Source of the DNA: an uncultured Prevotella sp.
GTDB lineage: Bacteria > Bacteroidota > Bacteroidia > Bacteroidales > Bacteroidaceae
Direction of reading: 5' to 3'
Assembly (NCBI GenBank): GCA_900545525.1
Contig: UQZX01000011.1
Location: 27,201-91,200, forward strand
Length of the DNA: 64,000 bases
Under the pieces are notes generated by a model, which did not search any database, was not told where the DNA came from, and was given only the letters and a program-made list of their open reading frames with translations. Below are positions 15,601-25,614 of the stretch, one piece after another. The position numbers were made by a program, and so were the translations under genes. Within the stretch, counting starts at the first letter, position 1, and each line of letters opens with the position of its first letter.

Positions 15601-17799
15601 ATGAAGAGAAAGTTACTAATGGCAGTCCTGATGTTTTTGGGGCTGGGCGGTGCATTGAGTGTCAATGCGCAGAATTTTACCGGTAGTGCACCTGCAAACG
15701 GTGCTGAGATTATTCTGTATAATGTAGGAACAGGAGCGTATATTAATGGCAGTGGAATATGGGGCACACAGCTCTGCCTCTTGCCTAACGGACAGTTCTT
15801 TACATTATCTGGAAATGGAAACACCTATTATATCGAGAATGGCAAAACACATCTTGGCTTTGGACAAGGTAATGACTCTGAAAAGCTTTTTAACGATAAC
15901 GGTAAGGCATCTTTTACCTTTACTAAAGTAGGAAGTACATATAAGTATAATATTACTACTGAAAACAAGTATATTGTTGCCGGTGCGTTGACCGAAGCTA
16001 TTAAATTGGAAAGTTCTATAGAAGACACAGACGAAAACGCCCAGTGGATGCTTATCACAAGAAAAGAGCTTGAAGAACGCTTTAATCTAGTGGCAAGCGG
16101 GACTGAACTTGGCGCAGCATCTGCTGAAGGTACGTATCTTATCCCCGACCCAAACTTTGCACGCGGATATGTTCCTAATAACACTTGGATAGTTGATGGC
16201 GGAACGGTTTTTAATGACTACAAAGAAAAAACATCGAATGGTAAACATGTAAGGGTAAAGCCTACAGGTGAGACTGTTACATATGATAAGAGTTCCAAAG
16301 AAACGGCTCCTAAAACAGGAACCAAGAAAGTGACATATTATGGTGGCATAGGATATGACAGCGAGTGTAAGTACGCCAGATATACATTTACAAGTGGCTA
16401 TCCCTGGAACCTTACAACAAACACTTATTCTGAATTCTGGGACGAAGATGCAGAATTACTGAAGCAGCTCAGCGGCAAAGATACTCCCGACGATCAACAT
16501 ATCAACCGTTATTTGGGCGGTTTATACACAGCCAACATACATGGTGCAGGTAAGGTTTACATGAATAAAATTACAGCTCCAGTTGACGGATGGTACAGAA
16601 TTTCATGCAAAGGCTTTACAACAAAAACAGCCAAGCTGTATGCAAAAACAACAAACGGCCAAACAGACAAGGCACAGTTCAGAGAAACAGACGAAAACAC
16701 ACTTGTATATACCGATGCTACAGACACACCTGCCACATACGCACAGGCAGCTGTCAAACTGCAGAAAAACGAGTATGCAAAAGGAGTAATGGTTTATGCC
16801 AGTGCTGGAAAAACAATAGAATTTGGCATAGAAGAAACCGCTGAACTTGGAACAGATGAAACAGGCGAGAAAGTGTGGGCTTGCTTTGATGACTTCGCAC
16901 TTTACTATCTTGGTGTGGAAAAAGAGCCATACTTCTATTTAAATGAAGCTGAAACAGACATGAACCAGTTAAAGGAACAAGTATGTACAAACGGAACACA
17001 TGGTCTGTATCTGCAACGCAAGTTGACAGCAGGACAATGGAACTCCATAATACTTCCAATAAACATGACTAGTCGACAGATACAATCTGCTTTTGGCGAA
17101 GCGACCAAGCTATCTGAACTTAAAGGCATTGAAGTCAATGACAAGTACCTTATAAAGTTCGCATCCGTAAACCTTGCCAACAAGGGTATTGAAGCCGGCA
17201 AGCACTATATAATAAAGCCCTCTTCCGACAAAGAGAAGAAAACAGCAGGTGAATATAAATTCAAACGCGTGCAAGGTAATGAAACATTACCTGCAAACCT
17301 GCCAGATCAGACTCTAAATCCTACTGATGCAAACCCAGTCTACTATATCCCCAGCGTAACGTTCAGTAGTCTTGCCAAGACGGATAACGGCATTATTGTA
17401 TCAGAAGGCATACCAGGAAACGAGGAAACAGGTTCATTGGTATTTAAAGGCACATATACAAACCAGACAAACGACATAATCCCTGTCGGCTCTTTCATAC
17501 TGGCAAGTAACGGCGACTGGTATCACACACAGACAAAGGCTTATTCTGTAAAGGGCTTCCGAACATGGATTGAGACGAGCAACGTACCTGGCGGGACAGA
17601 AATAGCTTTTGAAATCAACGGTATACAGGAAAACGGCGGTACTGTTACAAGCATTGAAGGACTTGAGATGCAACCTGCGACCAAGCATTTGAAGAATGTT
17701 TACGATATAAACGGTCGCATCGTACGCAGCAACGGCATAACCGAAGGTCTCGAGAAAGGTATCTATATCGTAAACGGAAAGAAAGTAATTGTAAAATAA
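15601..17799 (+). CDS. Large secreted protein with T9SS sorting tail
   Basis: From the ATG at 15601 the protein has 732 residues: a signal peptide (MLFLGLGGALSVNA-like region ending near residue 24), a beta-rich extracellular body and a C-terminal type A sorting domain. The tail ends in the pattern YDINGRIVR, then GLEKGIYIVNGKKVIVK, as in T9SS cargo attached to the cell surface. The segment at about 475-600 (GQWNSIILPINMTSRQIQSAFG, GIEAGKHYIIKPSSD) is clearly paralogous to the protein encoded at 18390. The N-terminal region recalls beta-trefoil-like ligand-binding repeats. The specific ligand is unknown. It is the first gene of the operon downstream of the candidate invertible promoter. An ATG 15 bp upstream is also possible. 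Confidence 0.75.
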   Translation: MKRKLLMAVLMFLGLGGALSVNAQNFTGSAPANGAEIILYNVGTGAYINGSGIWGTQLCLLPNGQFFTLSGNGNTYYIENGKTHLGFGQGNDSEKLFNDNGKASFTFTKVGSTYKYNITTENKYIVAGALTEAIKLESSIEDTDENAQWMLITRKELEERFNLVASGTELGAASAEGTYLIPDPNFARGYVPNNTWIVDGGTVFNDYKEKTSNGKHVRVKPTGETVTYDKSSKETAPKTGTKKVTYYGGIGYDSECKYARYTFTSGYPWNLTTNTYSEFWDEDAELLKQLSGKDTPDDQHINRYLGGLYTANIHGAGKVYMNKITAPVDGWYRISCKGFTTKTAKLYAKTTNGQTDKAQFRETDENTLVYTDATDTPATYAQAAVKLQKNEYAKGVMVYASAGKTIEFGIEETAELGTDETGEKVWACFDDFALYYLGVEKEPYFYLNEAETDMNQLKEQVCTNGTHGLYLQRKLTAGQWNSIILPINMTSRQIQSAFGEATKLSELKGIEVNDKYLIKFASVNLANKGIEAGKHYIIKPSSDKEKKTAGEYKFKRVQGNETLPANLPDQTLNPTDANPVYYIPSVTFSSLAKTDNGIIVSEGIPGNEETGSLVFKGTYTNQTNDIIPVGSFILASNGDWYHTQTKAYSVKGFRTWIETSNVPGGTEIAFEINGIQENGGTVTSIEGLEMQPATKHLKNVYDINGRIVRSNGITEGLEKGIYIVNGKKVIVK

Positions 17800-17814
17800 A
17801 AGCAGAACAAAGTC

Positions 17815-18006
17815 ATGAAAAAAGAATATATAGCACCTGAAACAATAACTGTACGTGTCGCTGTTGAGAACTGTATTCTTAGTTATTCAGTAAAAGAGGC
17901 TGACGACGAGAGGCAACGTTCTGTCACCGACGGAGATCTTCCCGATGGAGTTGAGGTTGGTTCTAAAGGCAATGGAGGAGGTATCTGGGGCGATGATGAA
18001 TGGTAA
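17815..18006 (+). CDS. 63-residue microprotein A of the switchable operon
   Basis: This small acidic protein starts MKKEYIAPETITVRV, has a DLPDG motif and ends GIWGDDEW. It lies 15 bp behind the first surface-protein gene. It has no signal peptide or membrane segment. The second microprotein (18157) shares the MKK-x-Y-x-x-P start, a [LI]PDG motif and an IW-x-DE-aromatic end, so the two are probably paralogues. Similar short proteins with this N-terminal pattern occur in Prevotella-type genomes without known function. A peptide-precursor or secretion-linked role is only speculation. Confidence 0.6.
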   Translation: MKKEYIAPETITVRVAVENCILSYSVKEADDERQRSVTDGDLPDGVEVGSKGNGGGIWGDDEW

Positions 18007-18034
18007 GGACATCATCGGCTGACAGTAAAGACAA

Positions 18035-18071
18035 GCGTGGGCGAAGACATAAGAAAAGTGTGTCCGCCCAC
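18035..18071 (+). repeat. Hairpin between the two microprotein genes
   Basis: GTGGGCG and CGCCCAC form a 7-bp stem within the 150-bp gap between the microprotein genes. It may stabilise or partly terminate the transcript, giving unequal expression along the operon. No promoter box is seen in this gap. Confidence 0.45.
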
Positions 18072-18156
18072 CTTTTACATTTATACACATGTAACGCCGA
18101 TGACACATACTGCCATATACAGACATATCAATAAACATATAAAAAAATAACTGCTT

Positions 18157-18354
18157 ATGAAGAAGAAAAACTATGTAAGACCGCAGTCACATGTAATAAC
18201 ACTTATGGGCATGTCATTGATGACCGGCTCGGATAAATATGGCATAGATGTTGACGGGAAAGAGGAAATCCCTGACGGATCTAAAAAAGAGAACCCAGAC
18301 GACATAGATGCCAAGACAACAGGAGACATCAATATATGGGATGATGAATATTAA
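18157..18354 (+). CDS. 65-residue microprotein B of the switchable operon
   Basis: This small protein starts MKKKNYVRPQSHVITLMGMS and ends GDINIWDDEY, with an EIPDGSKKENPDD centre. It is the apparent paralogue of the microprotein at 17815. It is encoded 35 bp before the second T9SS protein. It has acidic composition and no export signal. The pairing of one microprotein with each of two paralogous secreted proteins is suggestive but unexplained. Confidence 0.6.
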   Translation: MKKKNYVRPQSHVITLMGMSLMTGSDKYGIDVDGKEEIPDGSKKENPDDIDAKTTGDINIWDDEY

Positions 18355-18389
18355 CAGGAAACAACAATAACCAAGTTACTTTAAGTTTT

Positions 18390-19556
18390 ATGAGAAGAAG
18401 ATTGGCATGCGTTATATCGGTACTTTTGTCCACACTTGCCTCGGTATATGCCGAGCCCAAGGCAAGTACGCCCACAGACGGGAAGACGTACTATATATAT
18501 AACGTGGAAATGAAACAGTATCTTGCTGACAACGGTAACGGCACGGCAACACTCTCCAAGGGCGGAACACCCATAACGGTGAACACTGCCGACAAAGAGG
18601 CGGACACATATTATATGACAACGGAAAACGGCAGACTTTCAACGCCGCTCATAGGCGACGTTATGACAAACAGCACTGGCAAGTACGACCAATGGCGTTT
18701 TGAAAGTGCAAGCACGGAGGCAGAAGGCTTTTACATATCGTGCCGTGTGAGAGAGGCAAACGCCTTTATGTATCTTACATGGAGCAAAATTACAGATAAA
18801 GTGACGAAGACACCGTGGCAGCCCGGCGACACATTCTACGGCGGCAGGTGGATATTCGTGGCTGAAAGCGACTACAGCGAGAACATTGTTGTTCTTGACG
18901 AGAACGCGACAGAGTATACCGTACCGTCGGTGGAATACGCATCTACGGTACAATTAAAACGAACCATGACACTAAACAGCTGGAACTCGTTCTGCGTACC
19001 GTTCAACATAAACAGCACACAGCTGCGGACAGCTTTCGGCGATGACGTGCACGCAGCAGAGTTTACGGGATGCAACGAGACAACGCTGATGTTCACAACG
19101 GTAATAGGCATAGAGGCAGGCAAGCCTTACATCATACGCCCGACCAAAGACCGCCTTTCCAGCGGATATTACGAGTTCACCGGCATCGGAACATTTACAT
19201 CCGAACCGGCAGACATAACACAGGACATGGTGACATGCAAGGGTTTCTTCCACAAGACAACCGCACCACAGGGGGCATACGTGCTGAGAAAGAACGAGGT
19301 GTACCACCTGCAGAGCGACATGGAGATGAAAGGCTTCCGCGCATACTTCATTGAAAATGCGGGCGAAAAGCCCAAAATAAGCCTGTGGACGCTTGACAGC
19401 GGCACGACATCTATAGACGGTATAACGGAACAAATATCCATAAGCAGCGACATATACAACACAACCGGACAACGCGTACGCACCAATAAAGCTGGCATAA
19501 AGGGACTTGTCAGGGGCATATACATTGTAAATGGAAAGAAAGTGGTTATAAAATAA
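18390..19556 (+). CDS. Secreted protein with T9SS sorting tail, paralogue of the 15601 product
   Basis: This 388-residue protein has a signal peptide (about 1-21, ending ASVYAE). Its N-terminal beta-rich repeat (GKTYYIYNVEMKQYLAD) is followed by a domain shared with the 15601 protein (LNSWNSFCVPFNINSTQLRTAFG, GIEAGKPYIIRPTKD). The type A T9SS tail reads IYNTTGQRVRTN, then GLVRGIYIVNGKKVVIK. It is likely surface-displayed. It lies 11 bp before the beta-galactosidase gene, consistent with co-expression and a role in binding a glycan processed by that enzyme. The ligand cannot be read from sequence. Confidence 0.75.
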   Translation: MRRRLACVISVLLSTLASVYAEPKASTPTDGKTYYIYNVEMKQYLADNGNGTATLSKGGTPITVNTADKEADTYYMTTENGRLSTPLIGDVMTNSTGKYDQWRFESASTEAEGFYISCRVREANAFMYLTWSKITDKVTKTPWQPGDTFYGGRWIFVAESDYSENIVVLDENATEYTVPSVEYASTVQLKRTMTLNSWNSFCVPFNINSTQLRTAFGDDVHAAEFTGCNETTLMFTTVIGIEAGKPYIIRPTKDRLSSGYYEFTGIGTFTSEPADITQDMVTCKGFFHKTTAPQGAYVLRKNEVYHLQSDMEMKGFRAYFIENAGEKPKISLWTLDSGTTSIDGITEQISISSDIYNTTGQRVRTNKAGIKGLVRGIYIVNGKKVVIK

Positions 19557-19567
19557 AAAACAGTAAC

Positions 19568-22500
19568 ATGAAGAAGATATATAACATTATGTTTGCCGCA
19601 CTGCTGTGCATACTAGGATTGGGCACGGCAGCGGCAGAAAGCACGAAGACAGTACTGTGGGACACCTACGCACCCACAGGCTCATCGTTCTCAAAAGAGA
19701 TATCACCGTTCGACATCAGCAAACATACAATACGTGCGGAAATAGATCTAAGCACATGTAAGAACATTACAACATGGGAGAACATTCTGTCGATAGGAAA
19801 CGATATAGGAAGTTGGACTGTAAGTGGAAAATATAACATACACCTTTACTATACGGCATCAAGCAAGGAGCTGCAGCTGAACTGGTGCAGCAACGGCGCA
19901 CAAAGCGTTCAGAACAACATTACGCTCACCGGCACAGAACTTGTTGTGGAACTTTCGTCAAAAGGACTTTCCATAAACGGAGAAGTCCAAAGCTCTTACG
20001 ATGCAACTGCACTCTCGGCTCTGTCCTCTTTAAGCAGCATCACTATAGGAAGCACACAGGGCGAAACGCGCAGTTGGGCAACATACCGCGAGGTGAGCAT
20101 TGTAACACAGGGAACATCCACGGAAGAGACAACAAAGTTTGTTACACCCGAAGTCGGCAGCACATATTATATTGTTCCTGCCGACAACACGTCAAATGCC
20201 CTTACTGTCACAGGAACAGAGATAAACGAGACAATCAAGTCACAGGAACTTACAAACGCCACGGGACAGAAATGGGAAATAGTAACAAGCAAGTCGTCGT
20301 CATACCCTTATCTGTTCAAGAGCGCACTGTCAGGGCTGGCATTCGACATGGCATGCAATAGCGGCAATACTAAAAGTCCGTTGCAGTGGACAACCGAGTA
20401 CGACTATAACAGCGGCACAGAGAGCAACCAAAATCAGGAGTTCAAGCTCACTGCCACAGGTGACGGAACTTATAAGCTTAGTGTAATATACAGCGGTACA
20501 ATATACTGGCTCGCAACAACTTCTGGAACAGCCCTGACACGTGTGACAAACGAAAACAACGCCACCACATTCGGATTTGTAAAGACCGATGGCAGTGGCA
20601 TGGTTAATCCGCCGTCGGGCAACCACGGTTCGTTCAGCGTAAGTTGGATATCAAACGAGAACAAAGTGGGCGACTACAAGGAAACGGCACATGCTACATT
20701 CGTTCCTTATGCCACTACTGCCGAGATGAAAGCAGACTCATACTACGACAAACCGTGGATGACACCTGAGAAGGCTGAATATATTAGCCTCAACGGAACA
20801 TGGAAGTTCAATTTTCTGCGCAGCAACACAACGACACCTAACAATACGTTTATAAGCGGACAATATTATGCCGACACATATAATACGTCATCATGGGATG
20901 ACATCCGCGTGCCTCTGTCGTGGGAAATGGCAAACTACAGCAAACCAGTATATACAAACGTTGGATATCCGTTCAGCAGCAATGCCCCTAATGCCAATAC
21001 AGGTCTGACAAATTGCGGTGTAGACGATAACAACCATGTCGGTTTCTACCGCCGCACGTTCACTCTGCCCGAGGGCTGGACTGACAAGCGCGTGTTCGTC
21101 CACTTCGACGGAGTATACAGTGCAGCGGCAGTATGGGTAAACGGTAGCTATATAGGCTACTCGCAAGGTTCCAACACCGATGCTGAGTTTGATCTCACTG
21201 GCTTTGTACGCAACGGCGAGAATAACATATCCGTAGCCGTATACCGCTGGTGCGACGGATCGTATCTTGAGGGACAGGACATGTGGCACCTCAGCGGTAT
21301 ACACCGCGATGTATATCTCGTGGCAACACCTAAAACATTCATTAGAGACCACTATATAACATCATCGCTCAACACCGGAGCTACAAACGGAACGATGAGC
21401 GTTGTGCTGACCATAGACAACCGTGACGGAGGGACAGCTGAGAAAACGGTAGAGGTGGAACTGTTAGACGCAAACGGCTCAACAGTTAAGACGGCAATCG
21501 AAAACGTCAGTATGTCGGGAACCTCGGCAACAAAGACACTTACACTGAGCGGACTTAGCGGTCTGACACCGTGGTGTGCTGAAAGCCCATACCTCTACAC
21601 TGTGATAGTTCGGCAGAAAAACGCAACGGGCAGCGAGGAAATGGTATTCTCCACAAAATACGGTTTCCGTAACATCACAAAGAATGGTAACCTTGTATAT
21701 ATAAACGGAAAGCGCATTTTCTTCAAAGGCGTGAACACGCAGGACACACATCCTGAATACGGACGCGCCATAGATGTGGAGACGATGCTAAAGGATGTTA
21801 CGATGATGAAACGGGCAAACGTGAACACCGTGCGCACAAGTCACTATCCGCGCCAACCTAAGATGTATGCAATGTTTGATGCCTTCGGACTATACTGCAT
21901 GGACGAGGCAGATGTGGAATGCCACTATGTTGGAACTAATATATCAAGTAAGTCATCATGGCAAACAGCCATGAACGACCGTACGGAACGGATGGTAAAA
22001 CGCGACCGTAACCACCCGAGCATAGTATTTTGGTCTCTCGGCAACGAATGCGGAGCCGGCTCCAATTTCTACGGGACATACAATCTGTGCAAGAGCCTTG
22101 ACTCACGATTGATACACAACGAACAAAACCAAACATACAGCGACCTCGGCTCCAACATGTATCCCACTGTCAGCAGTGTAAACAACTACAGCAACGGCAT
22201 GAACAGCAAGCCTTACTTTATATGTGAGTATGCACATGCAATGGGTCAGGCAATTGGCAACCTAAAAGAATACTGGGACGTAATTGAGAACAGCAACGGA
22301 ATAACAGGCGGATGTATATGGGACTGGGTGGACCAGTCGATATACGACCCTGCAAAGCTTGCTGCCGGAACAAAGACTGACAATAAGGGCTTCAACTATT
22401 TCGTATCGGGATACGATTACAACAGTCCAAGCTATGTTGGCTTTGGTTTCCAAGGCAATTTCCTAAACAACGGAATAATAACAGCCGACCGTGCATGGAC

Positions 22501-23716
22501 TGCAAAGCTGCAGGAGGTAAAGAAAGTCTATCAATATGTATCGTTCTCCAGCTTCAGCAACAAGACGCTGACCGTCAAGAACAAGCATCACTTTACAAAC
22601 CTTAACGAGTTATATCTTAAATATACCGTATTGAAAGACGGACGCATTGTGGAAGAAGGAAAATGTGACATGCCGTCAGTTGCGGCAAGTGCCACGGGAA
22701 GTGTAAATGTGCCATATACAACAGACTGCACTGGAAATGCCGAATACCTTATCAACGTTGCCCTGTGCCTGAAAGAAGACAGAATGTGGGCTAACGCCGG
22801 ATATGCCGTAGCTGAAGAGCAGTTCACAATAAAAGAACGCGGCTCGCTTGAGACAATATCGGGCGGAGGAACACTGACATTAAGCGGTAACACCGTCAGA
22901 GGGACATCGTCTAACGGCACGGCATACAGCATATCTTTCGGAACGGACGGACAGATAAGCAGTTGGATATACGGCGGACAGTCGCTGATACAAGCTGCAC
23001 CAAACTTCAACTGCTTCCGCGACATAGATAACGACAGAAACCTGAACTGTGCCCTTTCTCAGAATACAAGTCACTCGATTACAACTTCGCTCAGCCGGAG
23101 CGGAAACAATGTTGTAATGACACAGTATAACAGCGGAACACTATGCAATTATACCATTAAGTATACCATATATCCTAACGGGACTGTAGACATGGCGGTG
23201 ACATTCAACCCGCGTAGCGAGACACGGCGTATTGGTTTGGGCATGCAATTCCCCGGAGGCTTTGAGAACATTGAGTATTATGCCAAAGGTCCGTGGTCAA
23301 ACTACGTTGACCGTCAGACCGGCTCATATCTCGGCAGATATTCGACAATCGTAGACGATACATTTGAGGAACTTCCACATCCCCAAACAATGGGCGATCA
23401 TCAAAATCTGCGCGAACTTATACTGACAAACAAGACAACAGGTACCCGACTGAAGATAAAGACAGAAGGACAAGTCGCATTCTCGCTGTCACATTATGAC
23501 GAGACACAATATGGAGCAACAGGAGACACAATGTGGAGCGACGGGCTGCATCCATGGAACCTGACACGCAACAACCAAATATATGCCCACTTTGATTATT
23601 ATCAGCGCGGTCTCGGCAATCAAAGCTGCGGTGCAGAGACAGCATTACAACAATATCGGTGTCCGACAAGCGGAAGCCATACATACACATTGAGGCTGAT
23701 ACCCGAGAAAATGTAA
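19568..23716 (+). CDS. Large exported GH2 beta-galactosidase with N-terminal binding domains
   Basis: The protein has 1382 residues with a signal peptide (about 1-24). A concanavalin/LamG-like domain (about 30-180) and a lectin-like region (about 190-345) precede a complete LacZ-type GH2 core. That core has a sugar-binding jelly roll from about 400 (YISLNGTWKFNF), an Ig-like domain and a TIM barrel with acid/base E827 in SLGNECG and nucleophile E887 in FICEYAHAMG. A C-terminal Bgal small-chain domain ends in HTYTLRLIPEKM. It is far longer than E. coli LacZ (about 1020) because of the added N-terminal domains. No T9SS tail is seen, so it is probably periplasmic or a non-T9SS exported enzyme. 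It is the last gene of the operon. Confidence 0.9.
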   Translation: MKKIYNIMFAALLCILGLGTAAAESTKTVLWDTYAPTGSSFSKEISPFDISKHTIRAEIDLSTCKNITTWENILSIGNDIGSWTVSGKYNIHLYYTASSKELQLNWCSNGAQSVQNNITLTGTELVVELSSKGLSINGEVQSSYDATALSALSSLSSITIGSTQGETRSWATYREVSIVTQGTSTEETTKFVTPEVGSTYYIVPADNTSNALTVTGTEINETIKSQELTNATGQKWEIVTSKSSSYPYLFKSALSGLAFDMACNSGNTKSPLQWTTEYDYNSGTESNQNQEFKLTATGDGTYKLSVIYSGTIYWLATTSGTALTRVTNENNATTFGFVKTDGSGMVNPPSGNHGSFSVSWISNENKVGDYKETAHATFVPYATTAEMKADSYYDKPWMTPEKAEYISLNGTWKFNFLRSNTTTPNNTFISGQYYADTYNTSSWDDIRVPLSWEMANYSKPVYTNVGYPFSSNAPNANTGLTNCGVDDNNHVGFYRRTFTLPEGWTDKRVFVHFDGVYSAAAVWVNGSYIGYSQGSNTDAEFDLTGFVRNGENNISVAVYRWCDGSYLEGQDMWHLSGIHRDVYLVATPKTFIRDHYITSSLNTGATNGTMSVVLTIDNRDGGTAEKTVEVELLDANGSTVKTAIENVSMSGTSATKTLTLSGLSGLTPWCAESPYLYTVIVRQKNATGSEEMVFSTKYGFRNITKNGNLVYINGKRIFFKGVNTQDTHPEYGRAIDVETMLKDVTMMKRANVNTVRTSHYPRQPKMYAMFDAFGLYCMDEADVECHYVGTNISSKSSWQTAMNDRTERMVKRDRNHPSIVFWSLGNECGAGSNFYGTYNLCKSLDSRLIHNEQNQTYSDLGSNMYPTVSSVNNYSNGMNSKPYFICEYAHAMGQAIGNLKEYWDVIENSNGITGGCIWDWVDQSIYDPAKLAAGTKTDNKGFNYFVSGYDYNSPSYVGFGFQGNFLNNGIITADRAWTAKLQEVKKVYQYVSFSSFSNKTLTVKNKHHFTNLNELYLKYTVLKDGRIVEEGKCDMPSVAASATGSVNVPYTTDCTGNAEYLINVALCLKEDRMWANAGYAVAEEQFTIKERGSLETISGGGTLTLSGNTVRGTSSNGTAYSISFGTDGQISSWIYGGQSLIQAAPNFNCFRDIDNDRNLNCALSQNTSHSITTSLSRSGNNVVMTQYNSGTLCNYTIKYTIYPNGTVDMAVTFNPRSETRRIGLGMQFPGGFENIEYYAKGPWSNYVDRQTGSYLGRYSTIVDDTFEELPHPQTMGDHQNLRELILTNKTTGTRLKIKTEGQVAFSLSHYDETQYGATGDTMWSDGLHPWNLTRNNQIYAHFDYYQRGLGNQSCGAETALQQYRCPTSGSHTYTLRLIPEKM

Positions 23717-23743
23717 TGCTTCCACATTTAACATGAAAGCATG

Positions 23744-23790
23744 AAAGAGATGTGCCGAAACATACGTTCACTCGGCACATCTCTTTTTAT
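23744..23790 (+). terminator. Terminator of the surface/GH2 operon
   Basis: AAAGAGATGTGCCGA (23744-23758) pairs perfectly with 23772-23786 and is followed by T residues. It lies 28 bp beyond the GH2 stop. Confidence 0.85.
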
Positions 23791-23815
23791 CTTTATAATA
23801 TATGTCAAGATACAA

Positions 23816-23867
23816 TTAATCCGTCTTGCAGGCATTTTCTTATAAATGCTCATGCAAGGCGGATTAA
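23816..23867 (-). terminator. Terminator of the MFS transporter gene
   Basis: TTAATCCGTCTTGCA (23816-23830) pairs with TGCAAGGCGGATTAA (23853-23867), with a single G-T position. It lies just past the stop of the leftward transporter gene. Confidence 0.7.
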
Positions 23868-23915
23868 CTTCCAACTATAAATTTATATCAAGTCCGATAT
23901 AATGTGCCGGACAAA

Positions 23916-25571
23916 TCATCTTATATTGGGCTGCTCCAGACCATATCCCTTCTTCTTGTCCACGACCTTCAGCACGAAGCCAAGCACAAGGGCTGCCACA
24001 CCGAGGCATGCAAGCATGACAAGGGGTGCGGTGTAATCGTAAGACACTGCCGCCTGCTCCGGAGTTATAACTCCGTTATTCAGGTCTTCAACAAGCTGCG
24101 GGTTGGTTTTGTCAAGCACCTTGCCGATAAGAAGCGGGAAAAGCCACAGTCCGATATTCTGTATCCAGAATATAAGTGCATACGCGCTGCCGATTATTTT
24201 CTGGTCAACAAGCTTCGGAACACTGGGCCACAACGATGCGGGGACAAGCGAGAAGCTGGCACCGAGCACAAGTATCGTTATATAAGCCACGATGATGCCT
24301 CCAACGGCATTGCCCTTAAACATAGGAAGGATGAAAGCAAACGTGAGGTGGCACGCTATAAGGAGCAACGAACCCATGATGAGCATTGTTGCCGCCTTGC
24401 CCTTATGGTCTACGTAGTTGCCGAGTATCGGCGTAATGCCAACAGCAAGCAGCGGGAACACGGCGAATATCGTCTCAGCACTCTGGCGCATATATCCCAT
24501 GTAACAGAACACCACAAGAGCCGCAACGGCAAGCACGAGAAGACCGTTCTTCATGTTCTTCGTCTTTGAGAAATTACTTGCAAAGGCAGCCGCGGCAACA
24601 ACGAGCATGATGCAATACTGTATTATCGTTACCGTGTTTGTTGCCCAGAACGAGCCCTCTTCCAATCCCTCAAACGTGAGGTTACACTGAAGCATGTTAA
24701 CAGCATACTTCTGGAACGGGAATATCGCAGAGTAGTACAGCACACAAAGAAGTGCAACAAGCCAGAAGCCGCTGCTCGTAAGTATCTTCCCAAGATCGCT
24801 TATCTTGAACGGGTCGTCCTTCTCCTCTGCCTCGCCGGTCTGTGCATCAAGCTTCTTGTCCATGAAGAAGTATACAATGAACATGATGAGGGCTATCATC
24901 AGGAGAACAACGCCAAAGGCAACGGAACGCGACACGTCGATATCGCCACCGAGGCGTGCAAAGACGGGCGAGAATATCATACATGTGGCAACTCCAAGAC
25001 GTGCAAGGGCCATTTCGGAACCCATGGCAAGAGCCATCTCACGCCCCTTGAACCACTTGACGATACCGCGGGACACGGTGATGCCCGCCATTTCGCAACC
25101 GCAACCGAATATCATGAAGCCCACTGCCGCAAACTTTGCCGAGGCGGGCATACCTTGATAGAACGGAGAGATGCCCAACTCGTCGAAGCCGGGAATGTAG
25201 TTGAGGTTGTTGTTGAACCATGTTTCTATGCCACTGCCCATAAAAGCCTCGGTAACGGCATACCAGTTGATTGTTGCACCTACAAGCATCACAGCCCCCG
25301 AGAGCACAGCCGTGAAGCGCACTCCCATCTTGTCGAGAATAATTCCGGCAAAAATGAGGAAGAACACGAACACGTTGAGAAATGTCTCCGAACCCTGCAT
25401 CGTTCCGAAAGCAGTGGAGTCCCAACCGCGTGTAGACTGCATAAGGTCTTTTATCGGCGAGAGTATATCCATGAAGATATATGAGCAGAACATTGCAAAT
25501 GCCATGAACAGCAGCACCATCCACCGCATTGCAGCCGAATCTCTGAGTGTTTTGTTGATTTTTTCAGTCAT
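23916..25571 (-). CDS. MFS transporter, MFSD1-like
   Basis: This 551-residue integral membrane protein has about 12 hydrophobic segments and a central charged loop (AQTGEAEEKDDPFK) between the two halves. Family features include the loop after helix 2 (FAGIILDKMGVRF) and the segment SLWPSVPKLV, then GSAYALIFWIQNIGLWL. These resemble the animal lysosomal carrier MFSD1, a dipeptide transporter. The gene lies 43 bp downstream of a secreted S9 peptidase gene on the same strand, so uptake of released dipeptides is a reasonable guess. The substrate is not proven by sequence. Confidence 0.75.
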   Translation of the reverse strand: MTEKINKTLRDSAAMRWMVLLFMAFAMFCSYIFMDILSPIKDLMQSTRGWDSTAFGTMQGSETFLNVFVFFLIFAGIILDKMGVRFTAVLSGAVMLVGATINWYAVTEAFMGSGIETWFNNNLNYIPGFDELGISPFYQGMPASAKFAAVGFMIFGCGCEMAGITVSRGIVKWFKGREMALAMGSEMALARLGVATCMIFSPVFARLGGDIDVSRSVAFGVVLLMIALIMFIVYFFMDKKLDAQTGEAEEKDDPFKISDLGKILTSSGFWLVALLCVLYYSAIFPFQKYAVNMLQCNLTFEGLEEGSFWATNTVTIIQYCIMLVVAAAAFASNFSKTKNMKNGLLVLAVAALVVFCYMGYMRQSAETIFAVFPLLAVGITPILGNYVDHKGKAATMLIMGSLLLIACHLTFAFILPMFKGNAVGGIIVAYITILVLGASFSLVPASLWPSVPKLVDQKIIGSAYALIFWIQNIGLWLFPLLIGKVLDKTNPQLVEDLNNGVITPEQAAVSYDYTAPLVMLACLGVAALVLGFVLKVVDKKKGYGLEQPNIR

Positions 25572-25614
25572 TGTTCCAATTGTGAATTATGAATTATAAA
25601 TTATTAATTACTAA

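Noticed and set aside
23817..23870. Second hairpin after the GH2 gene as a repeat element
   Set aside because: Its position just past the stop of the leftward transporter gene explains it as an ordinary terminator.
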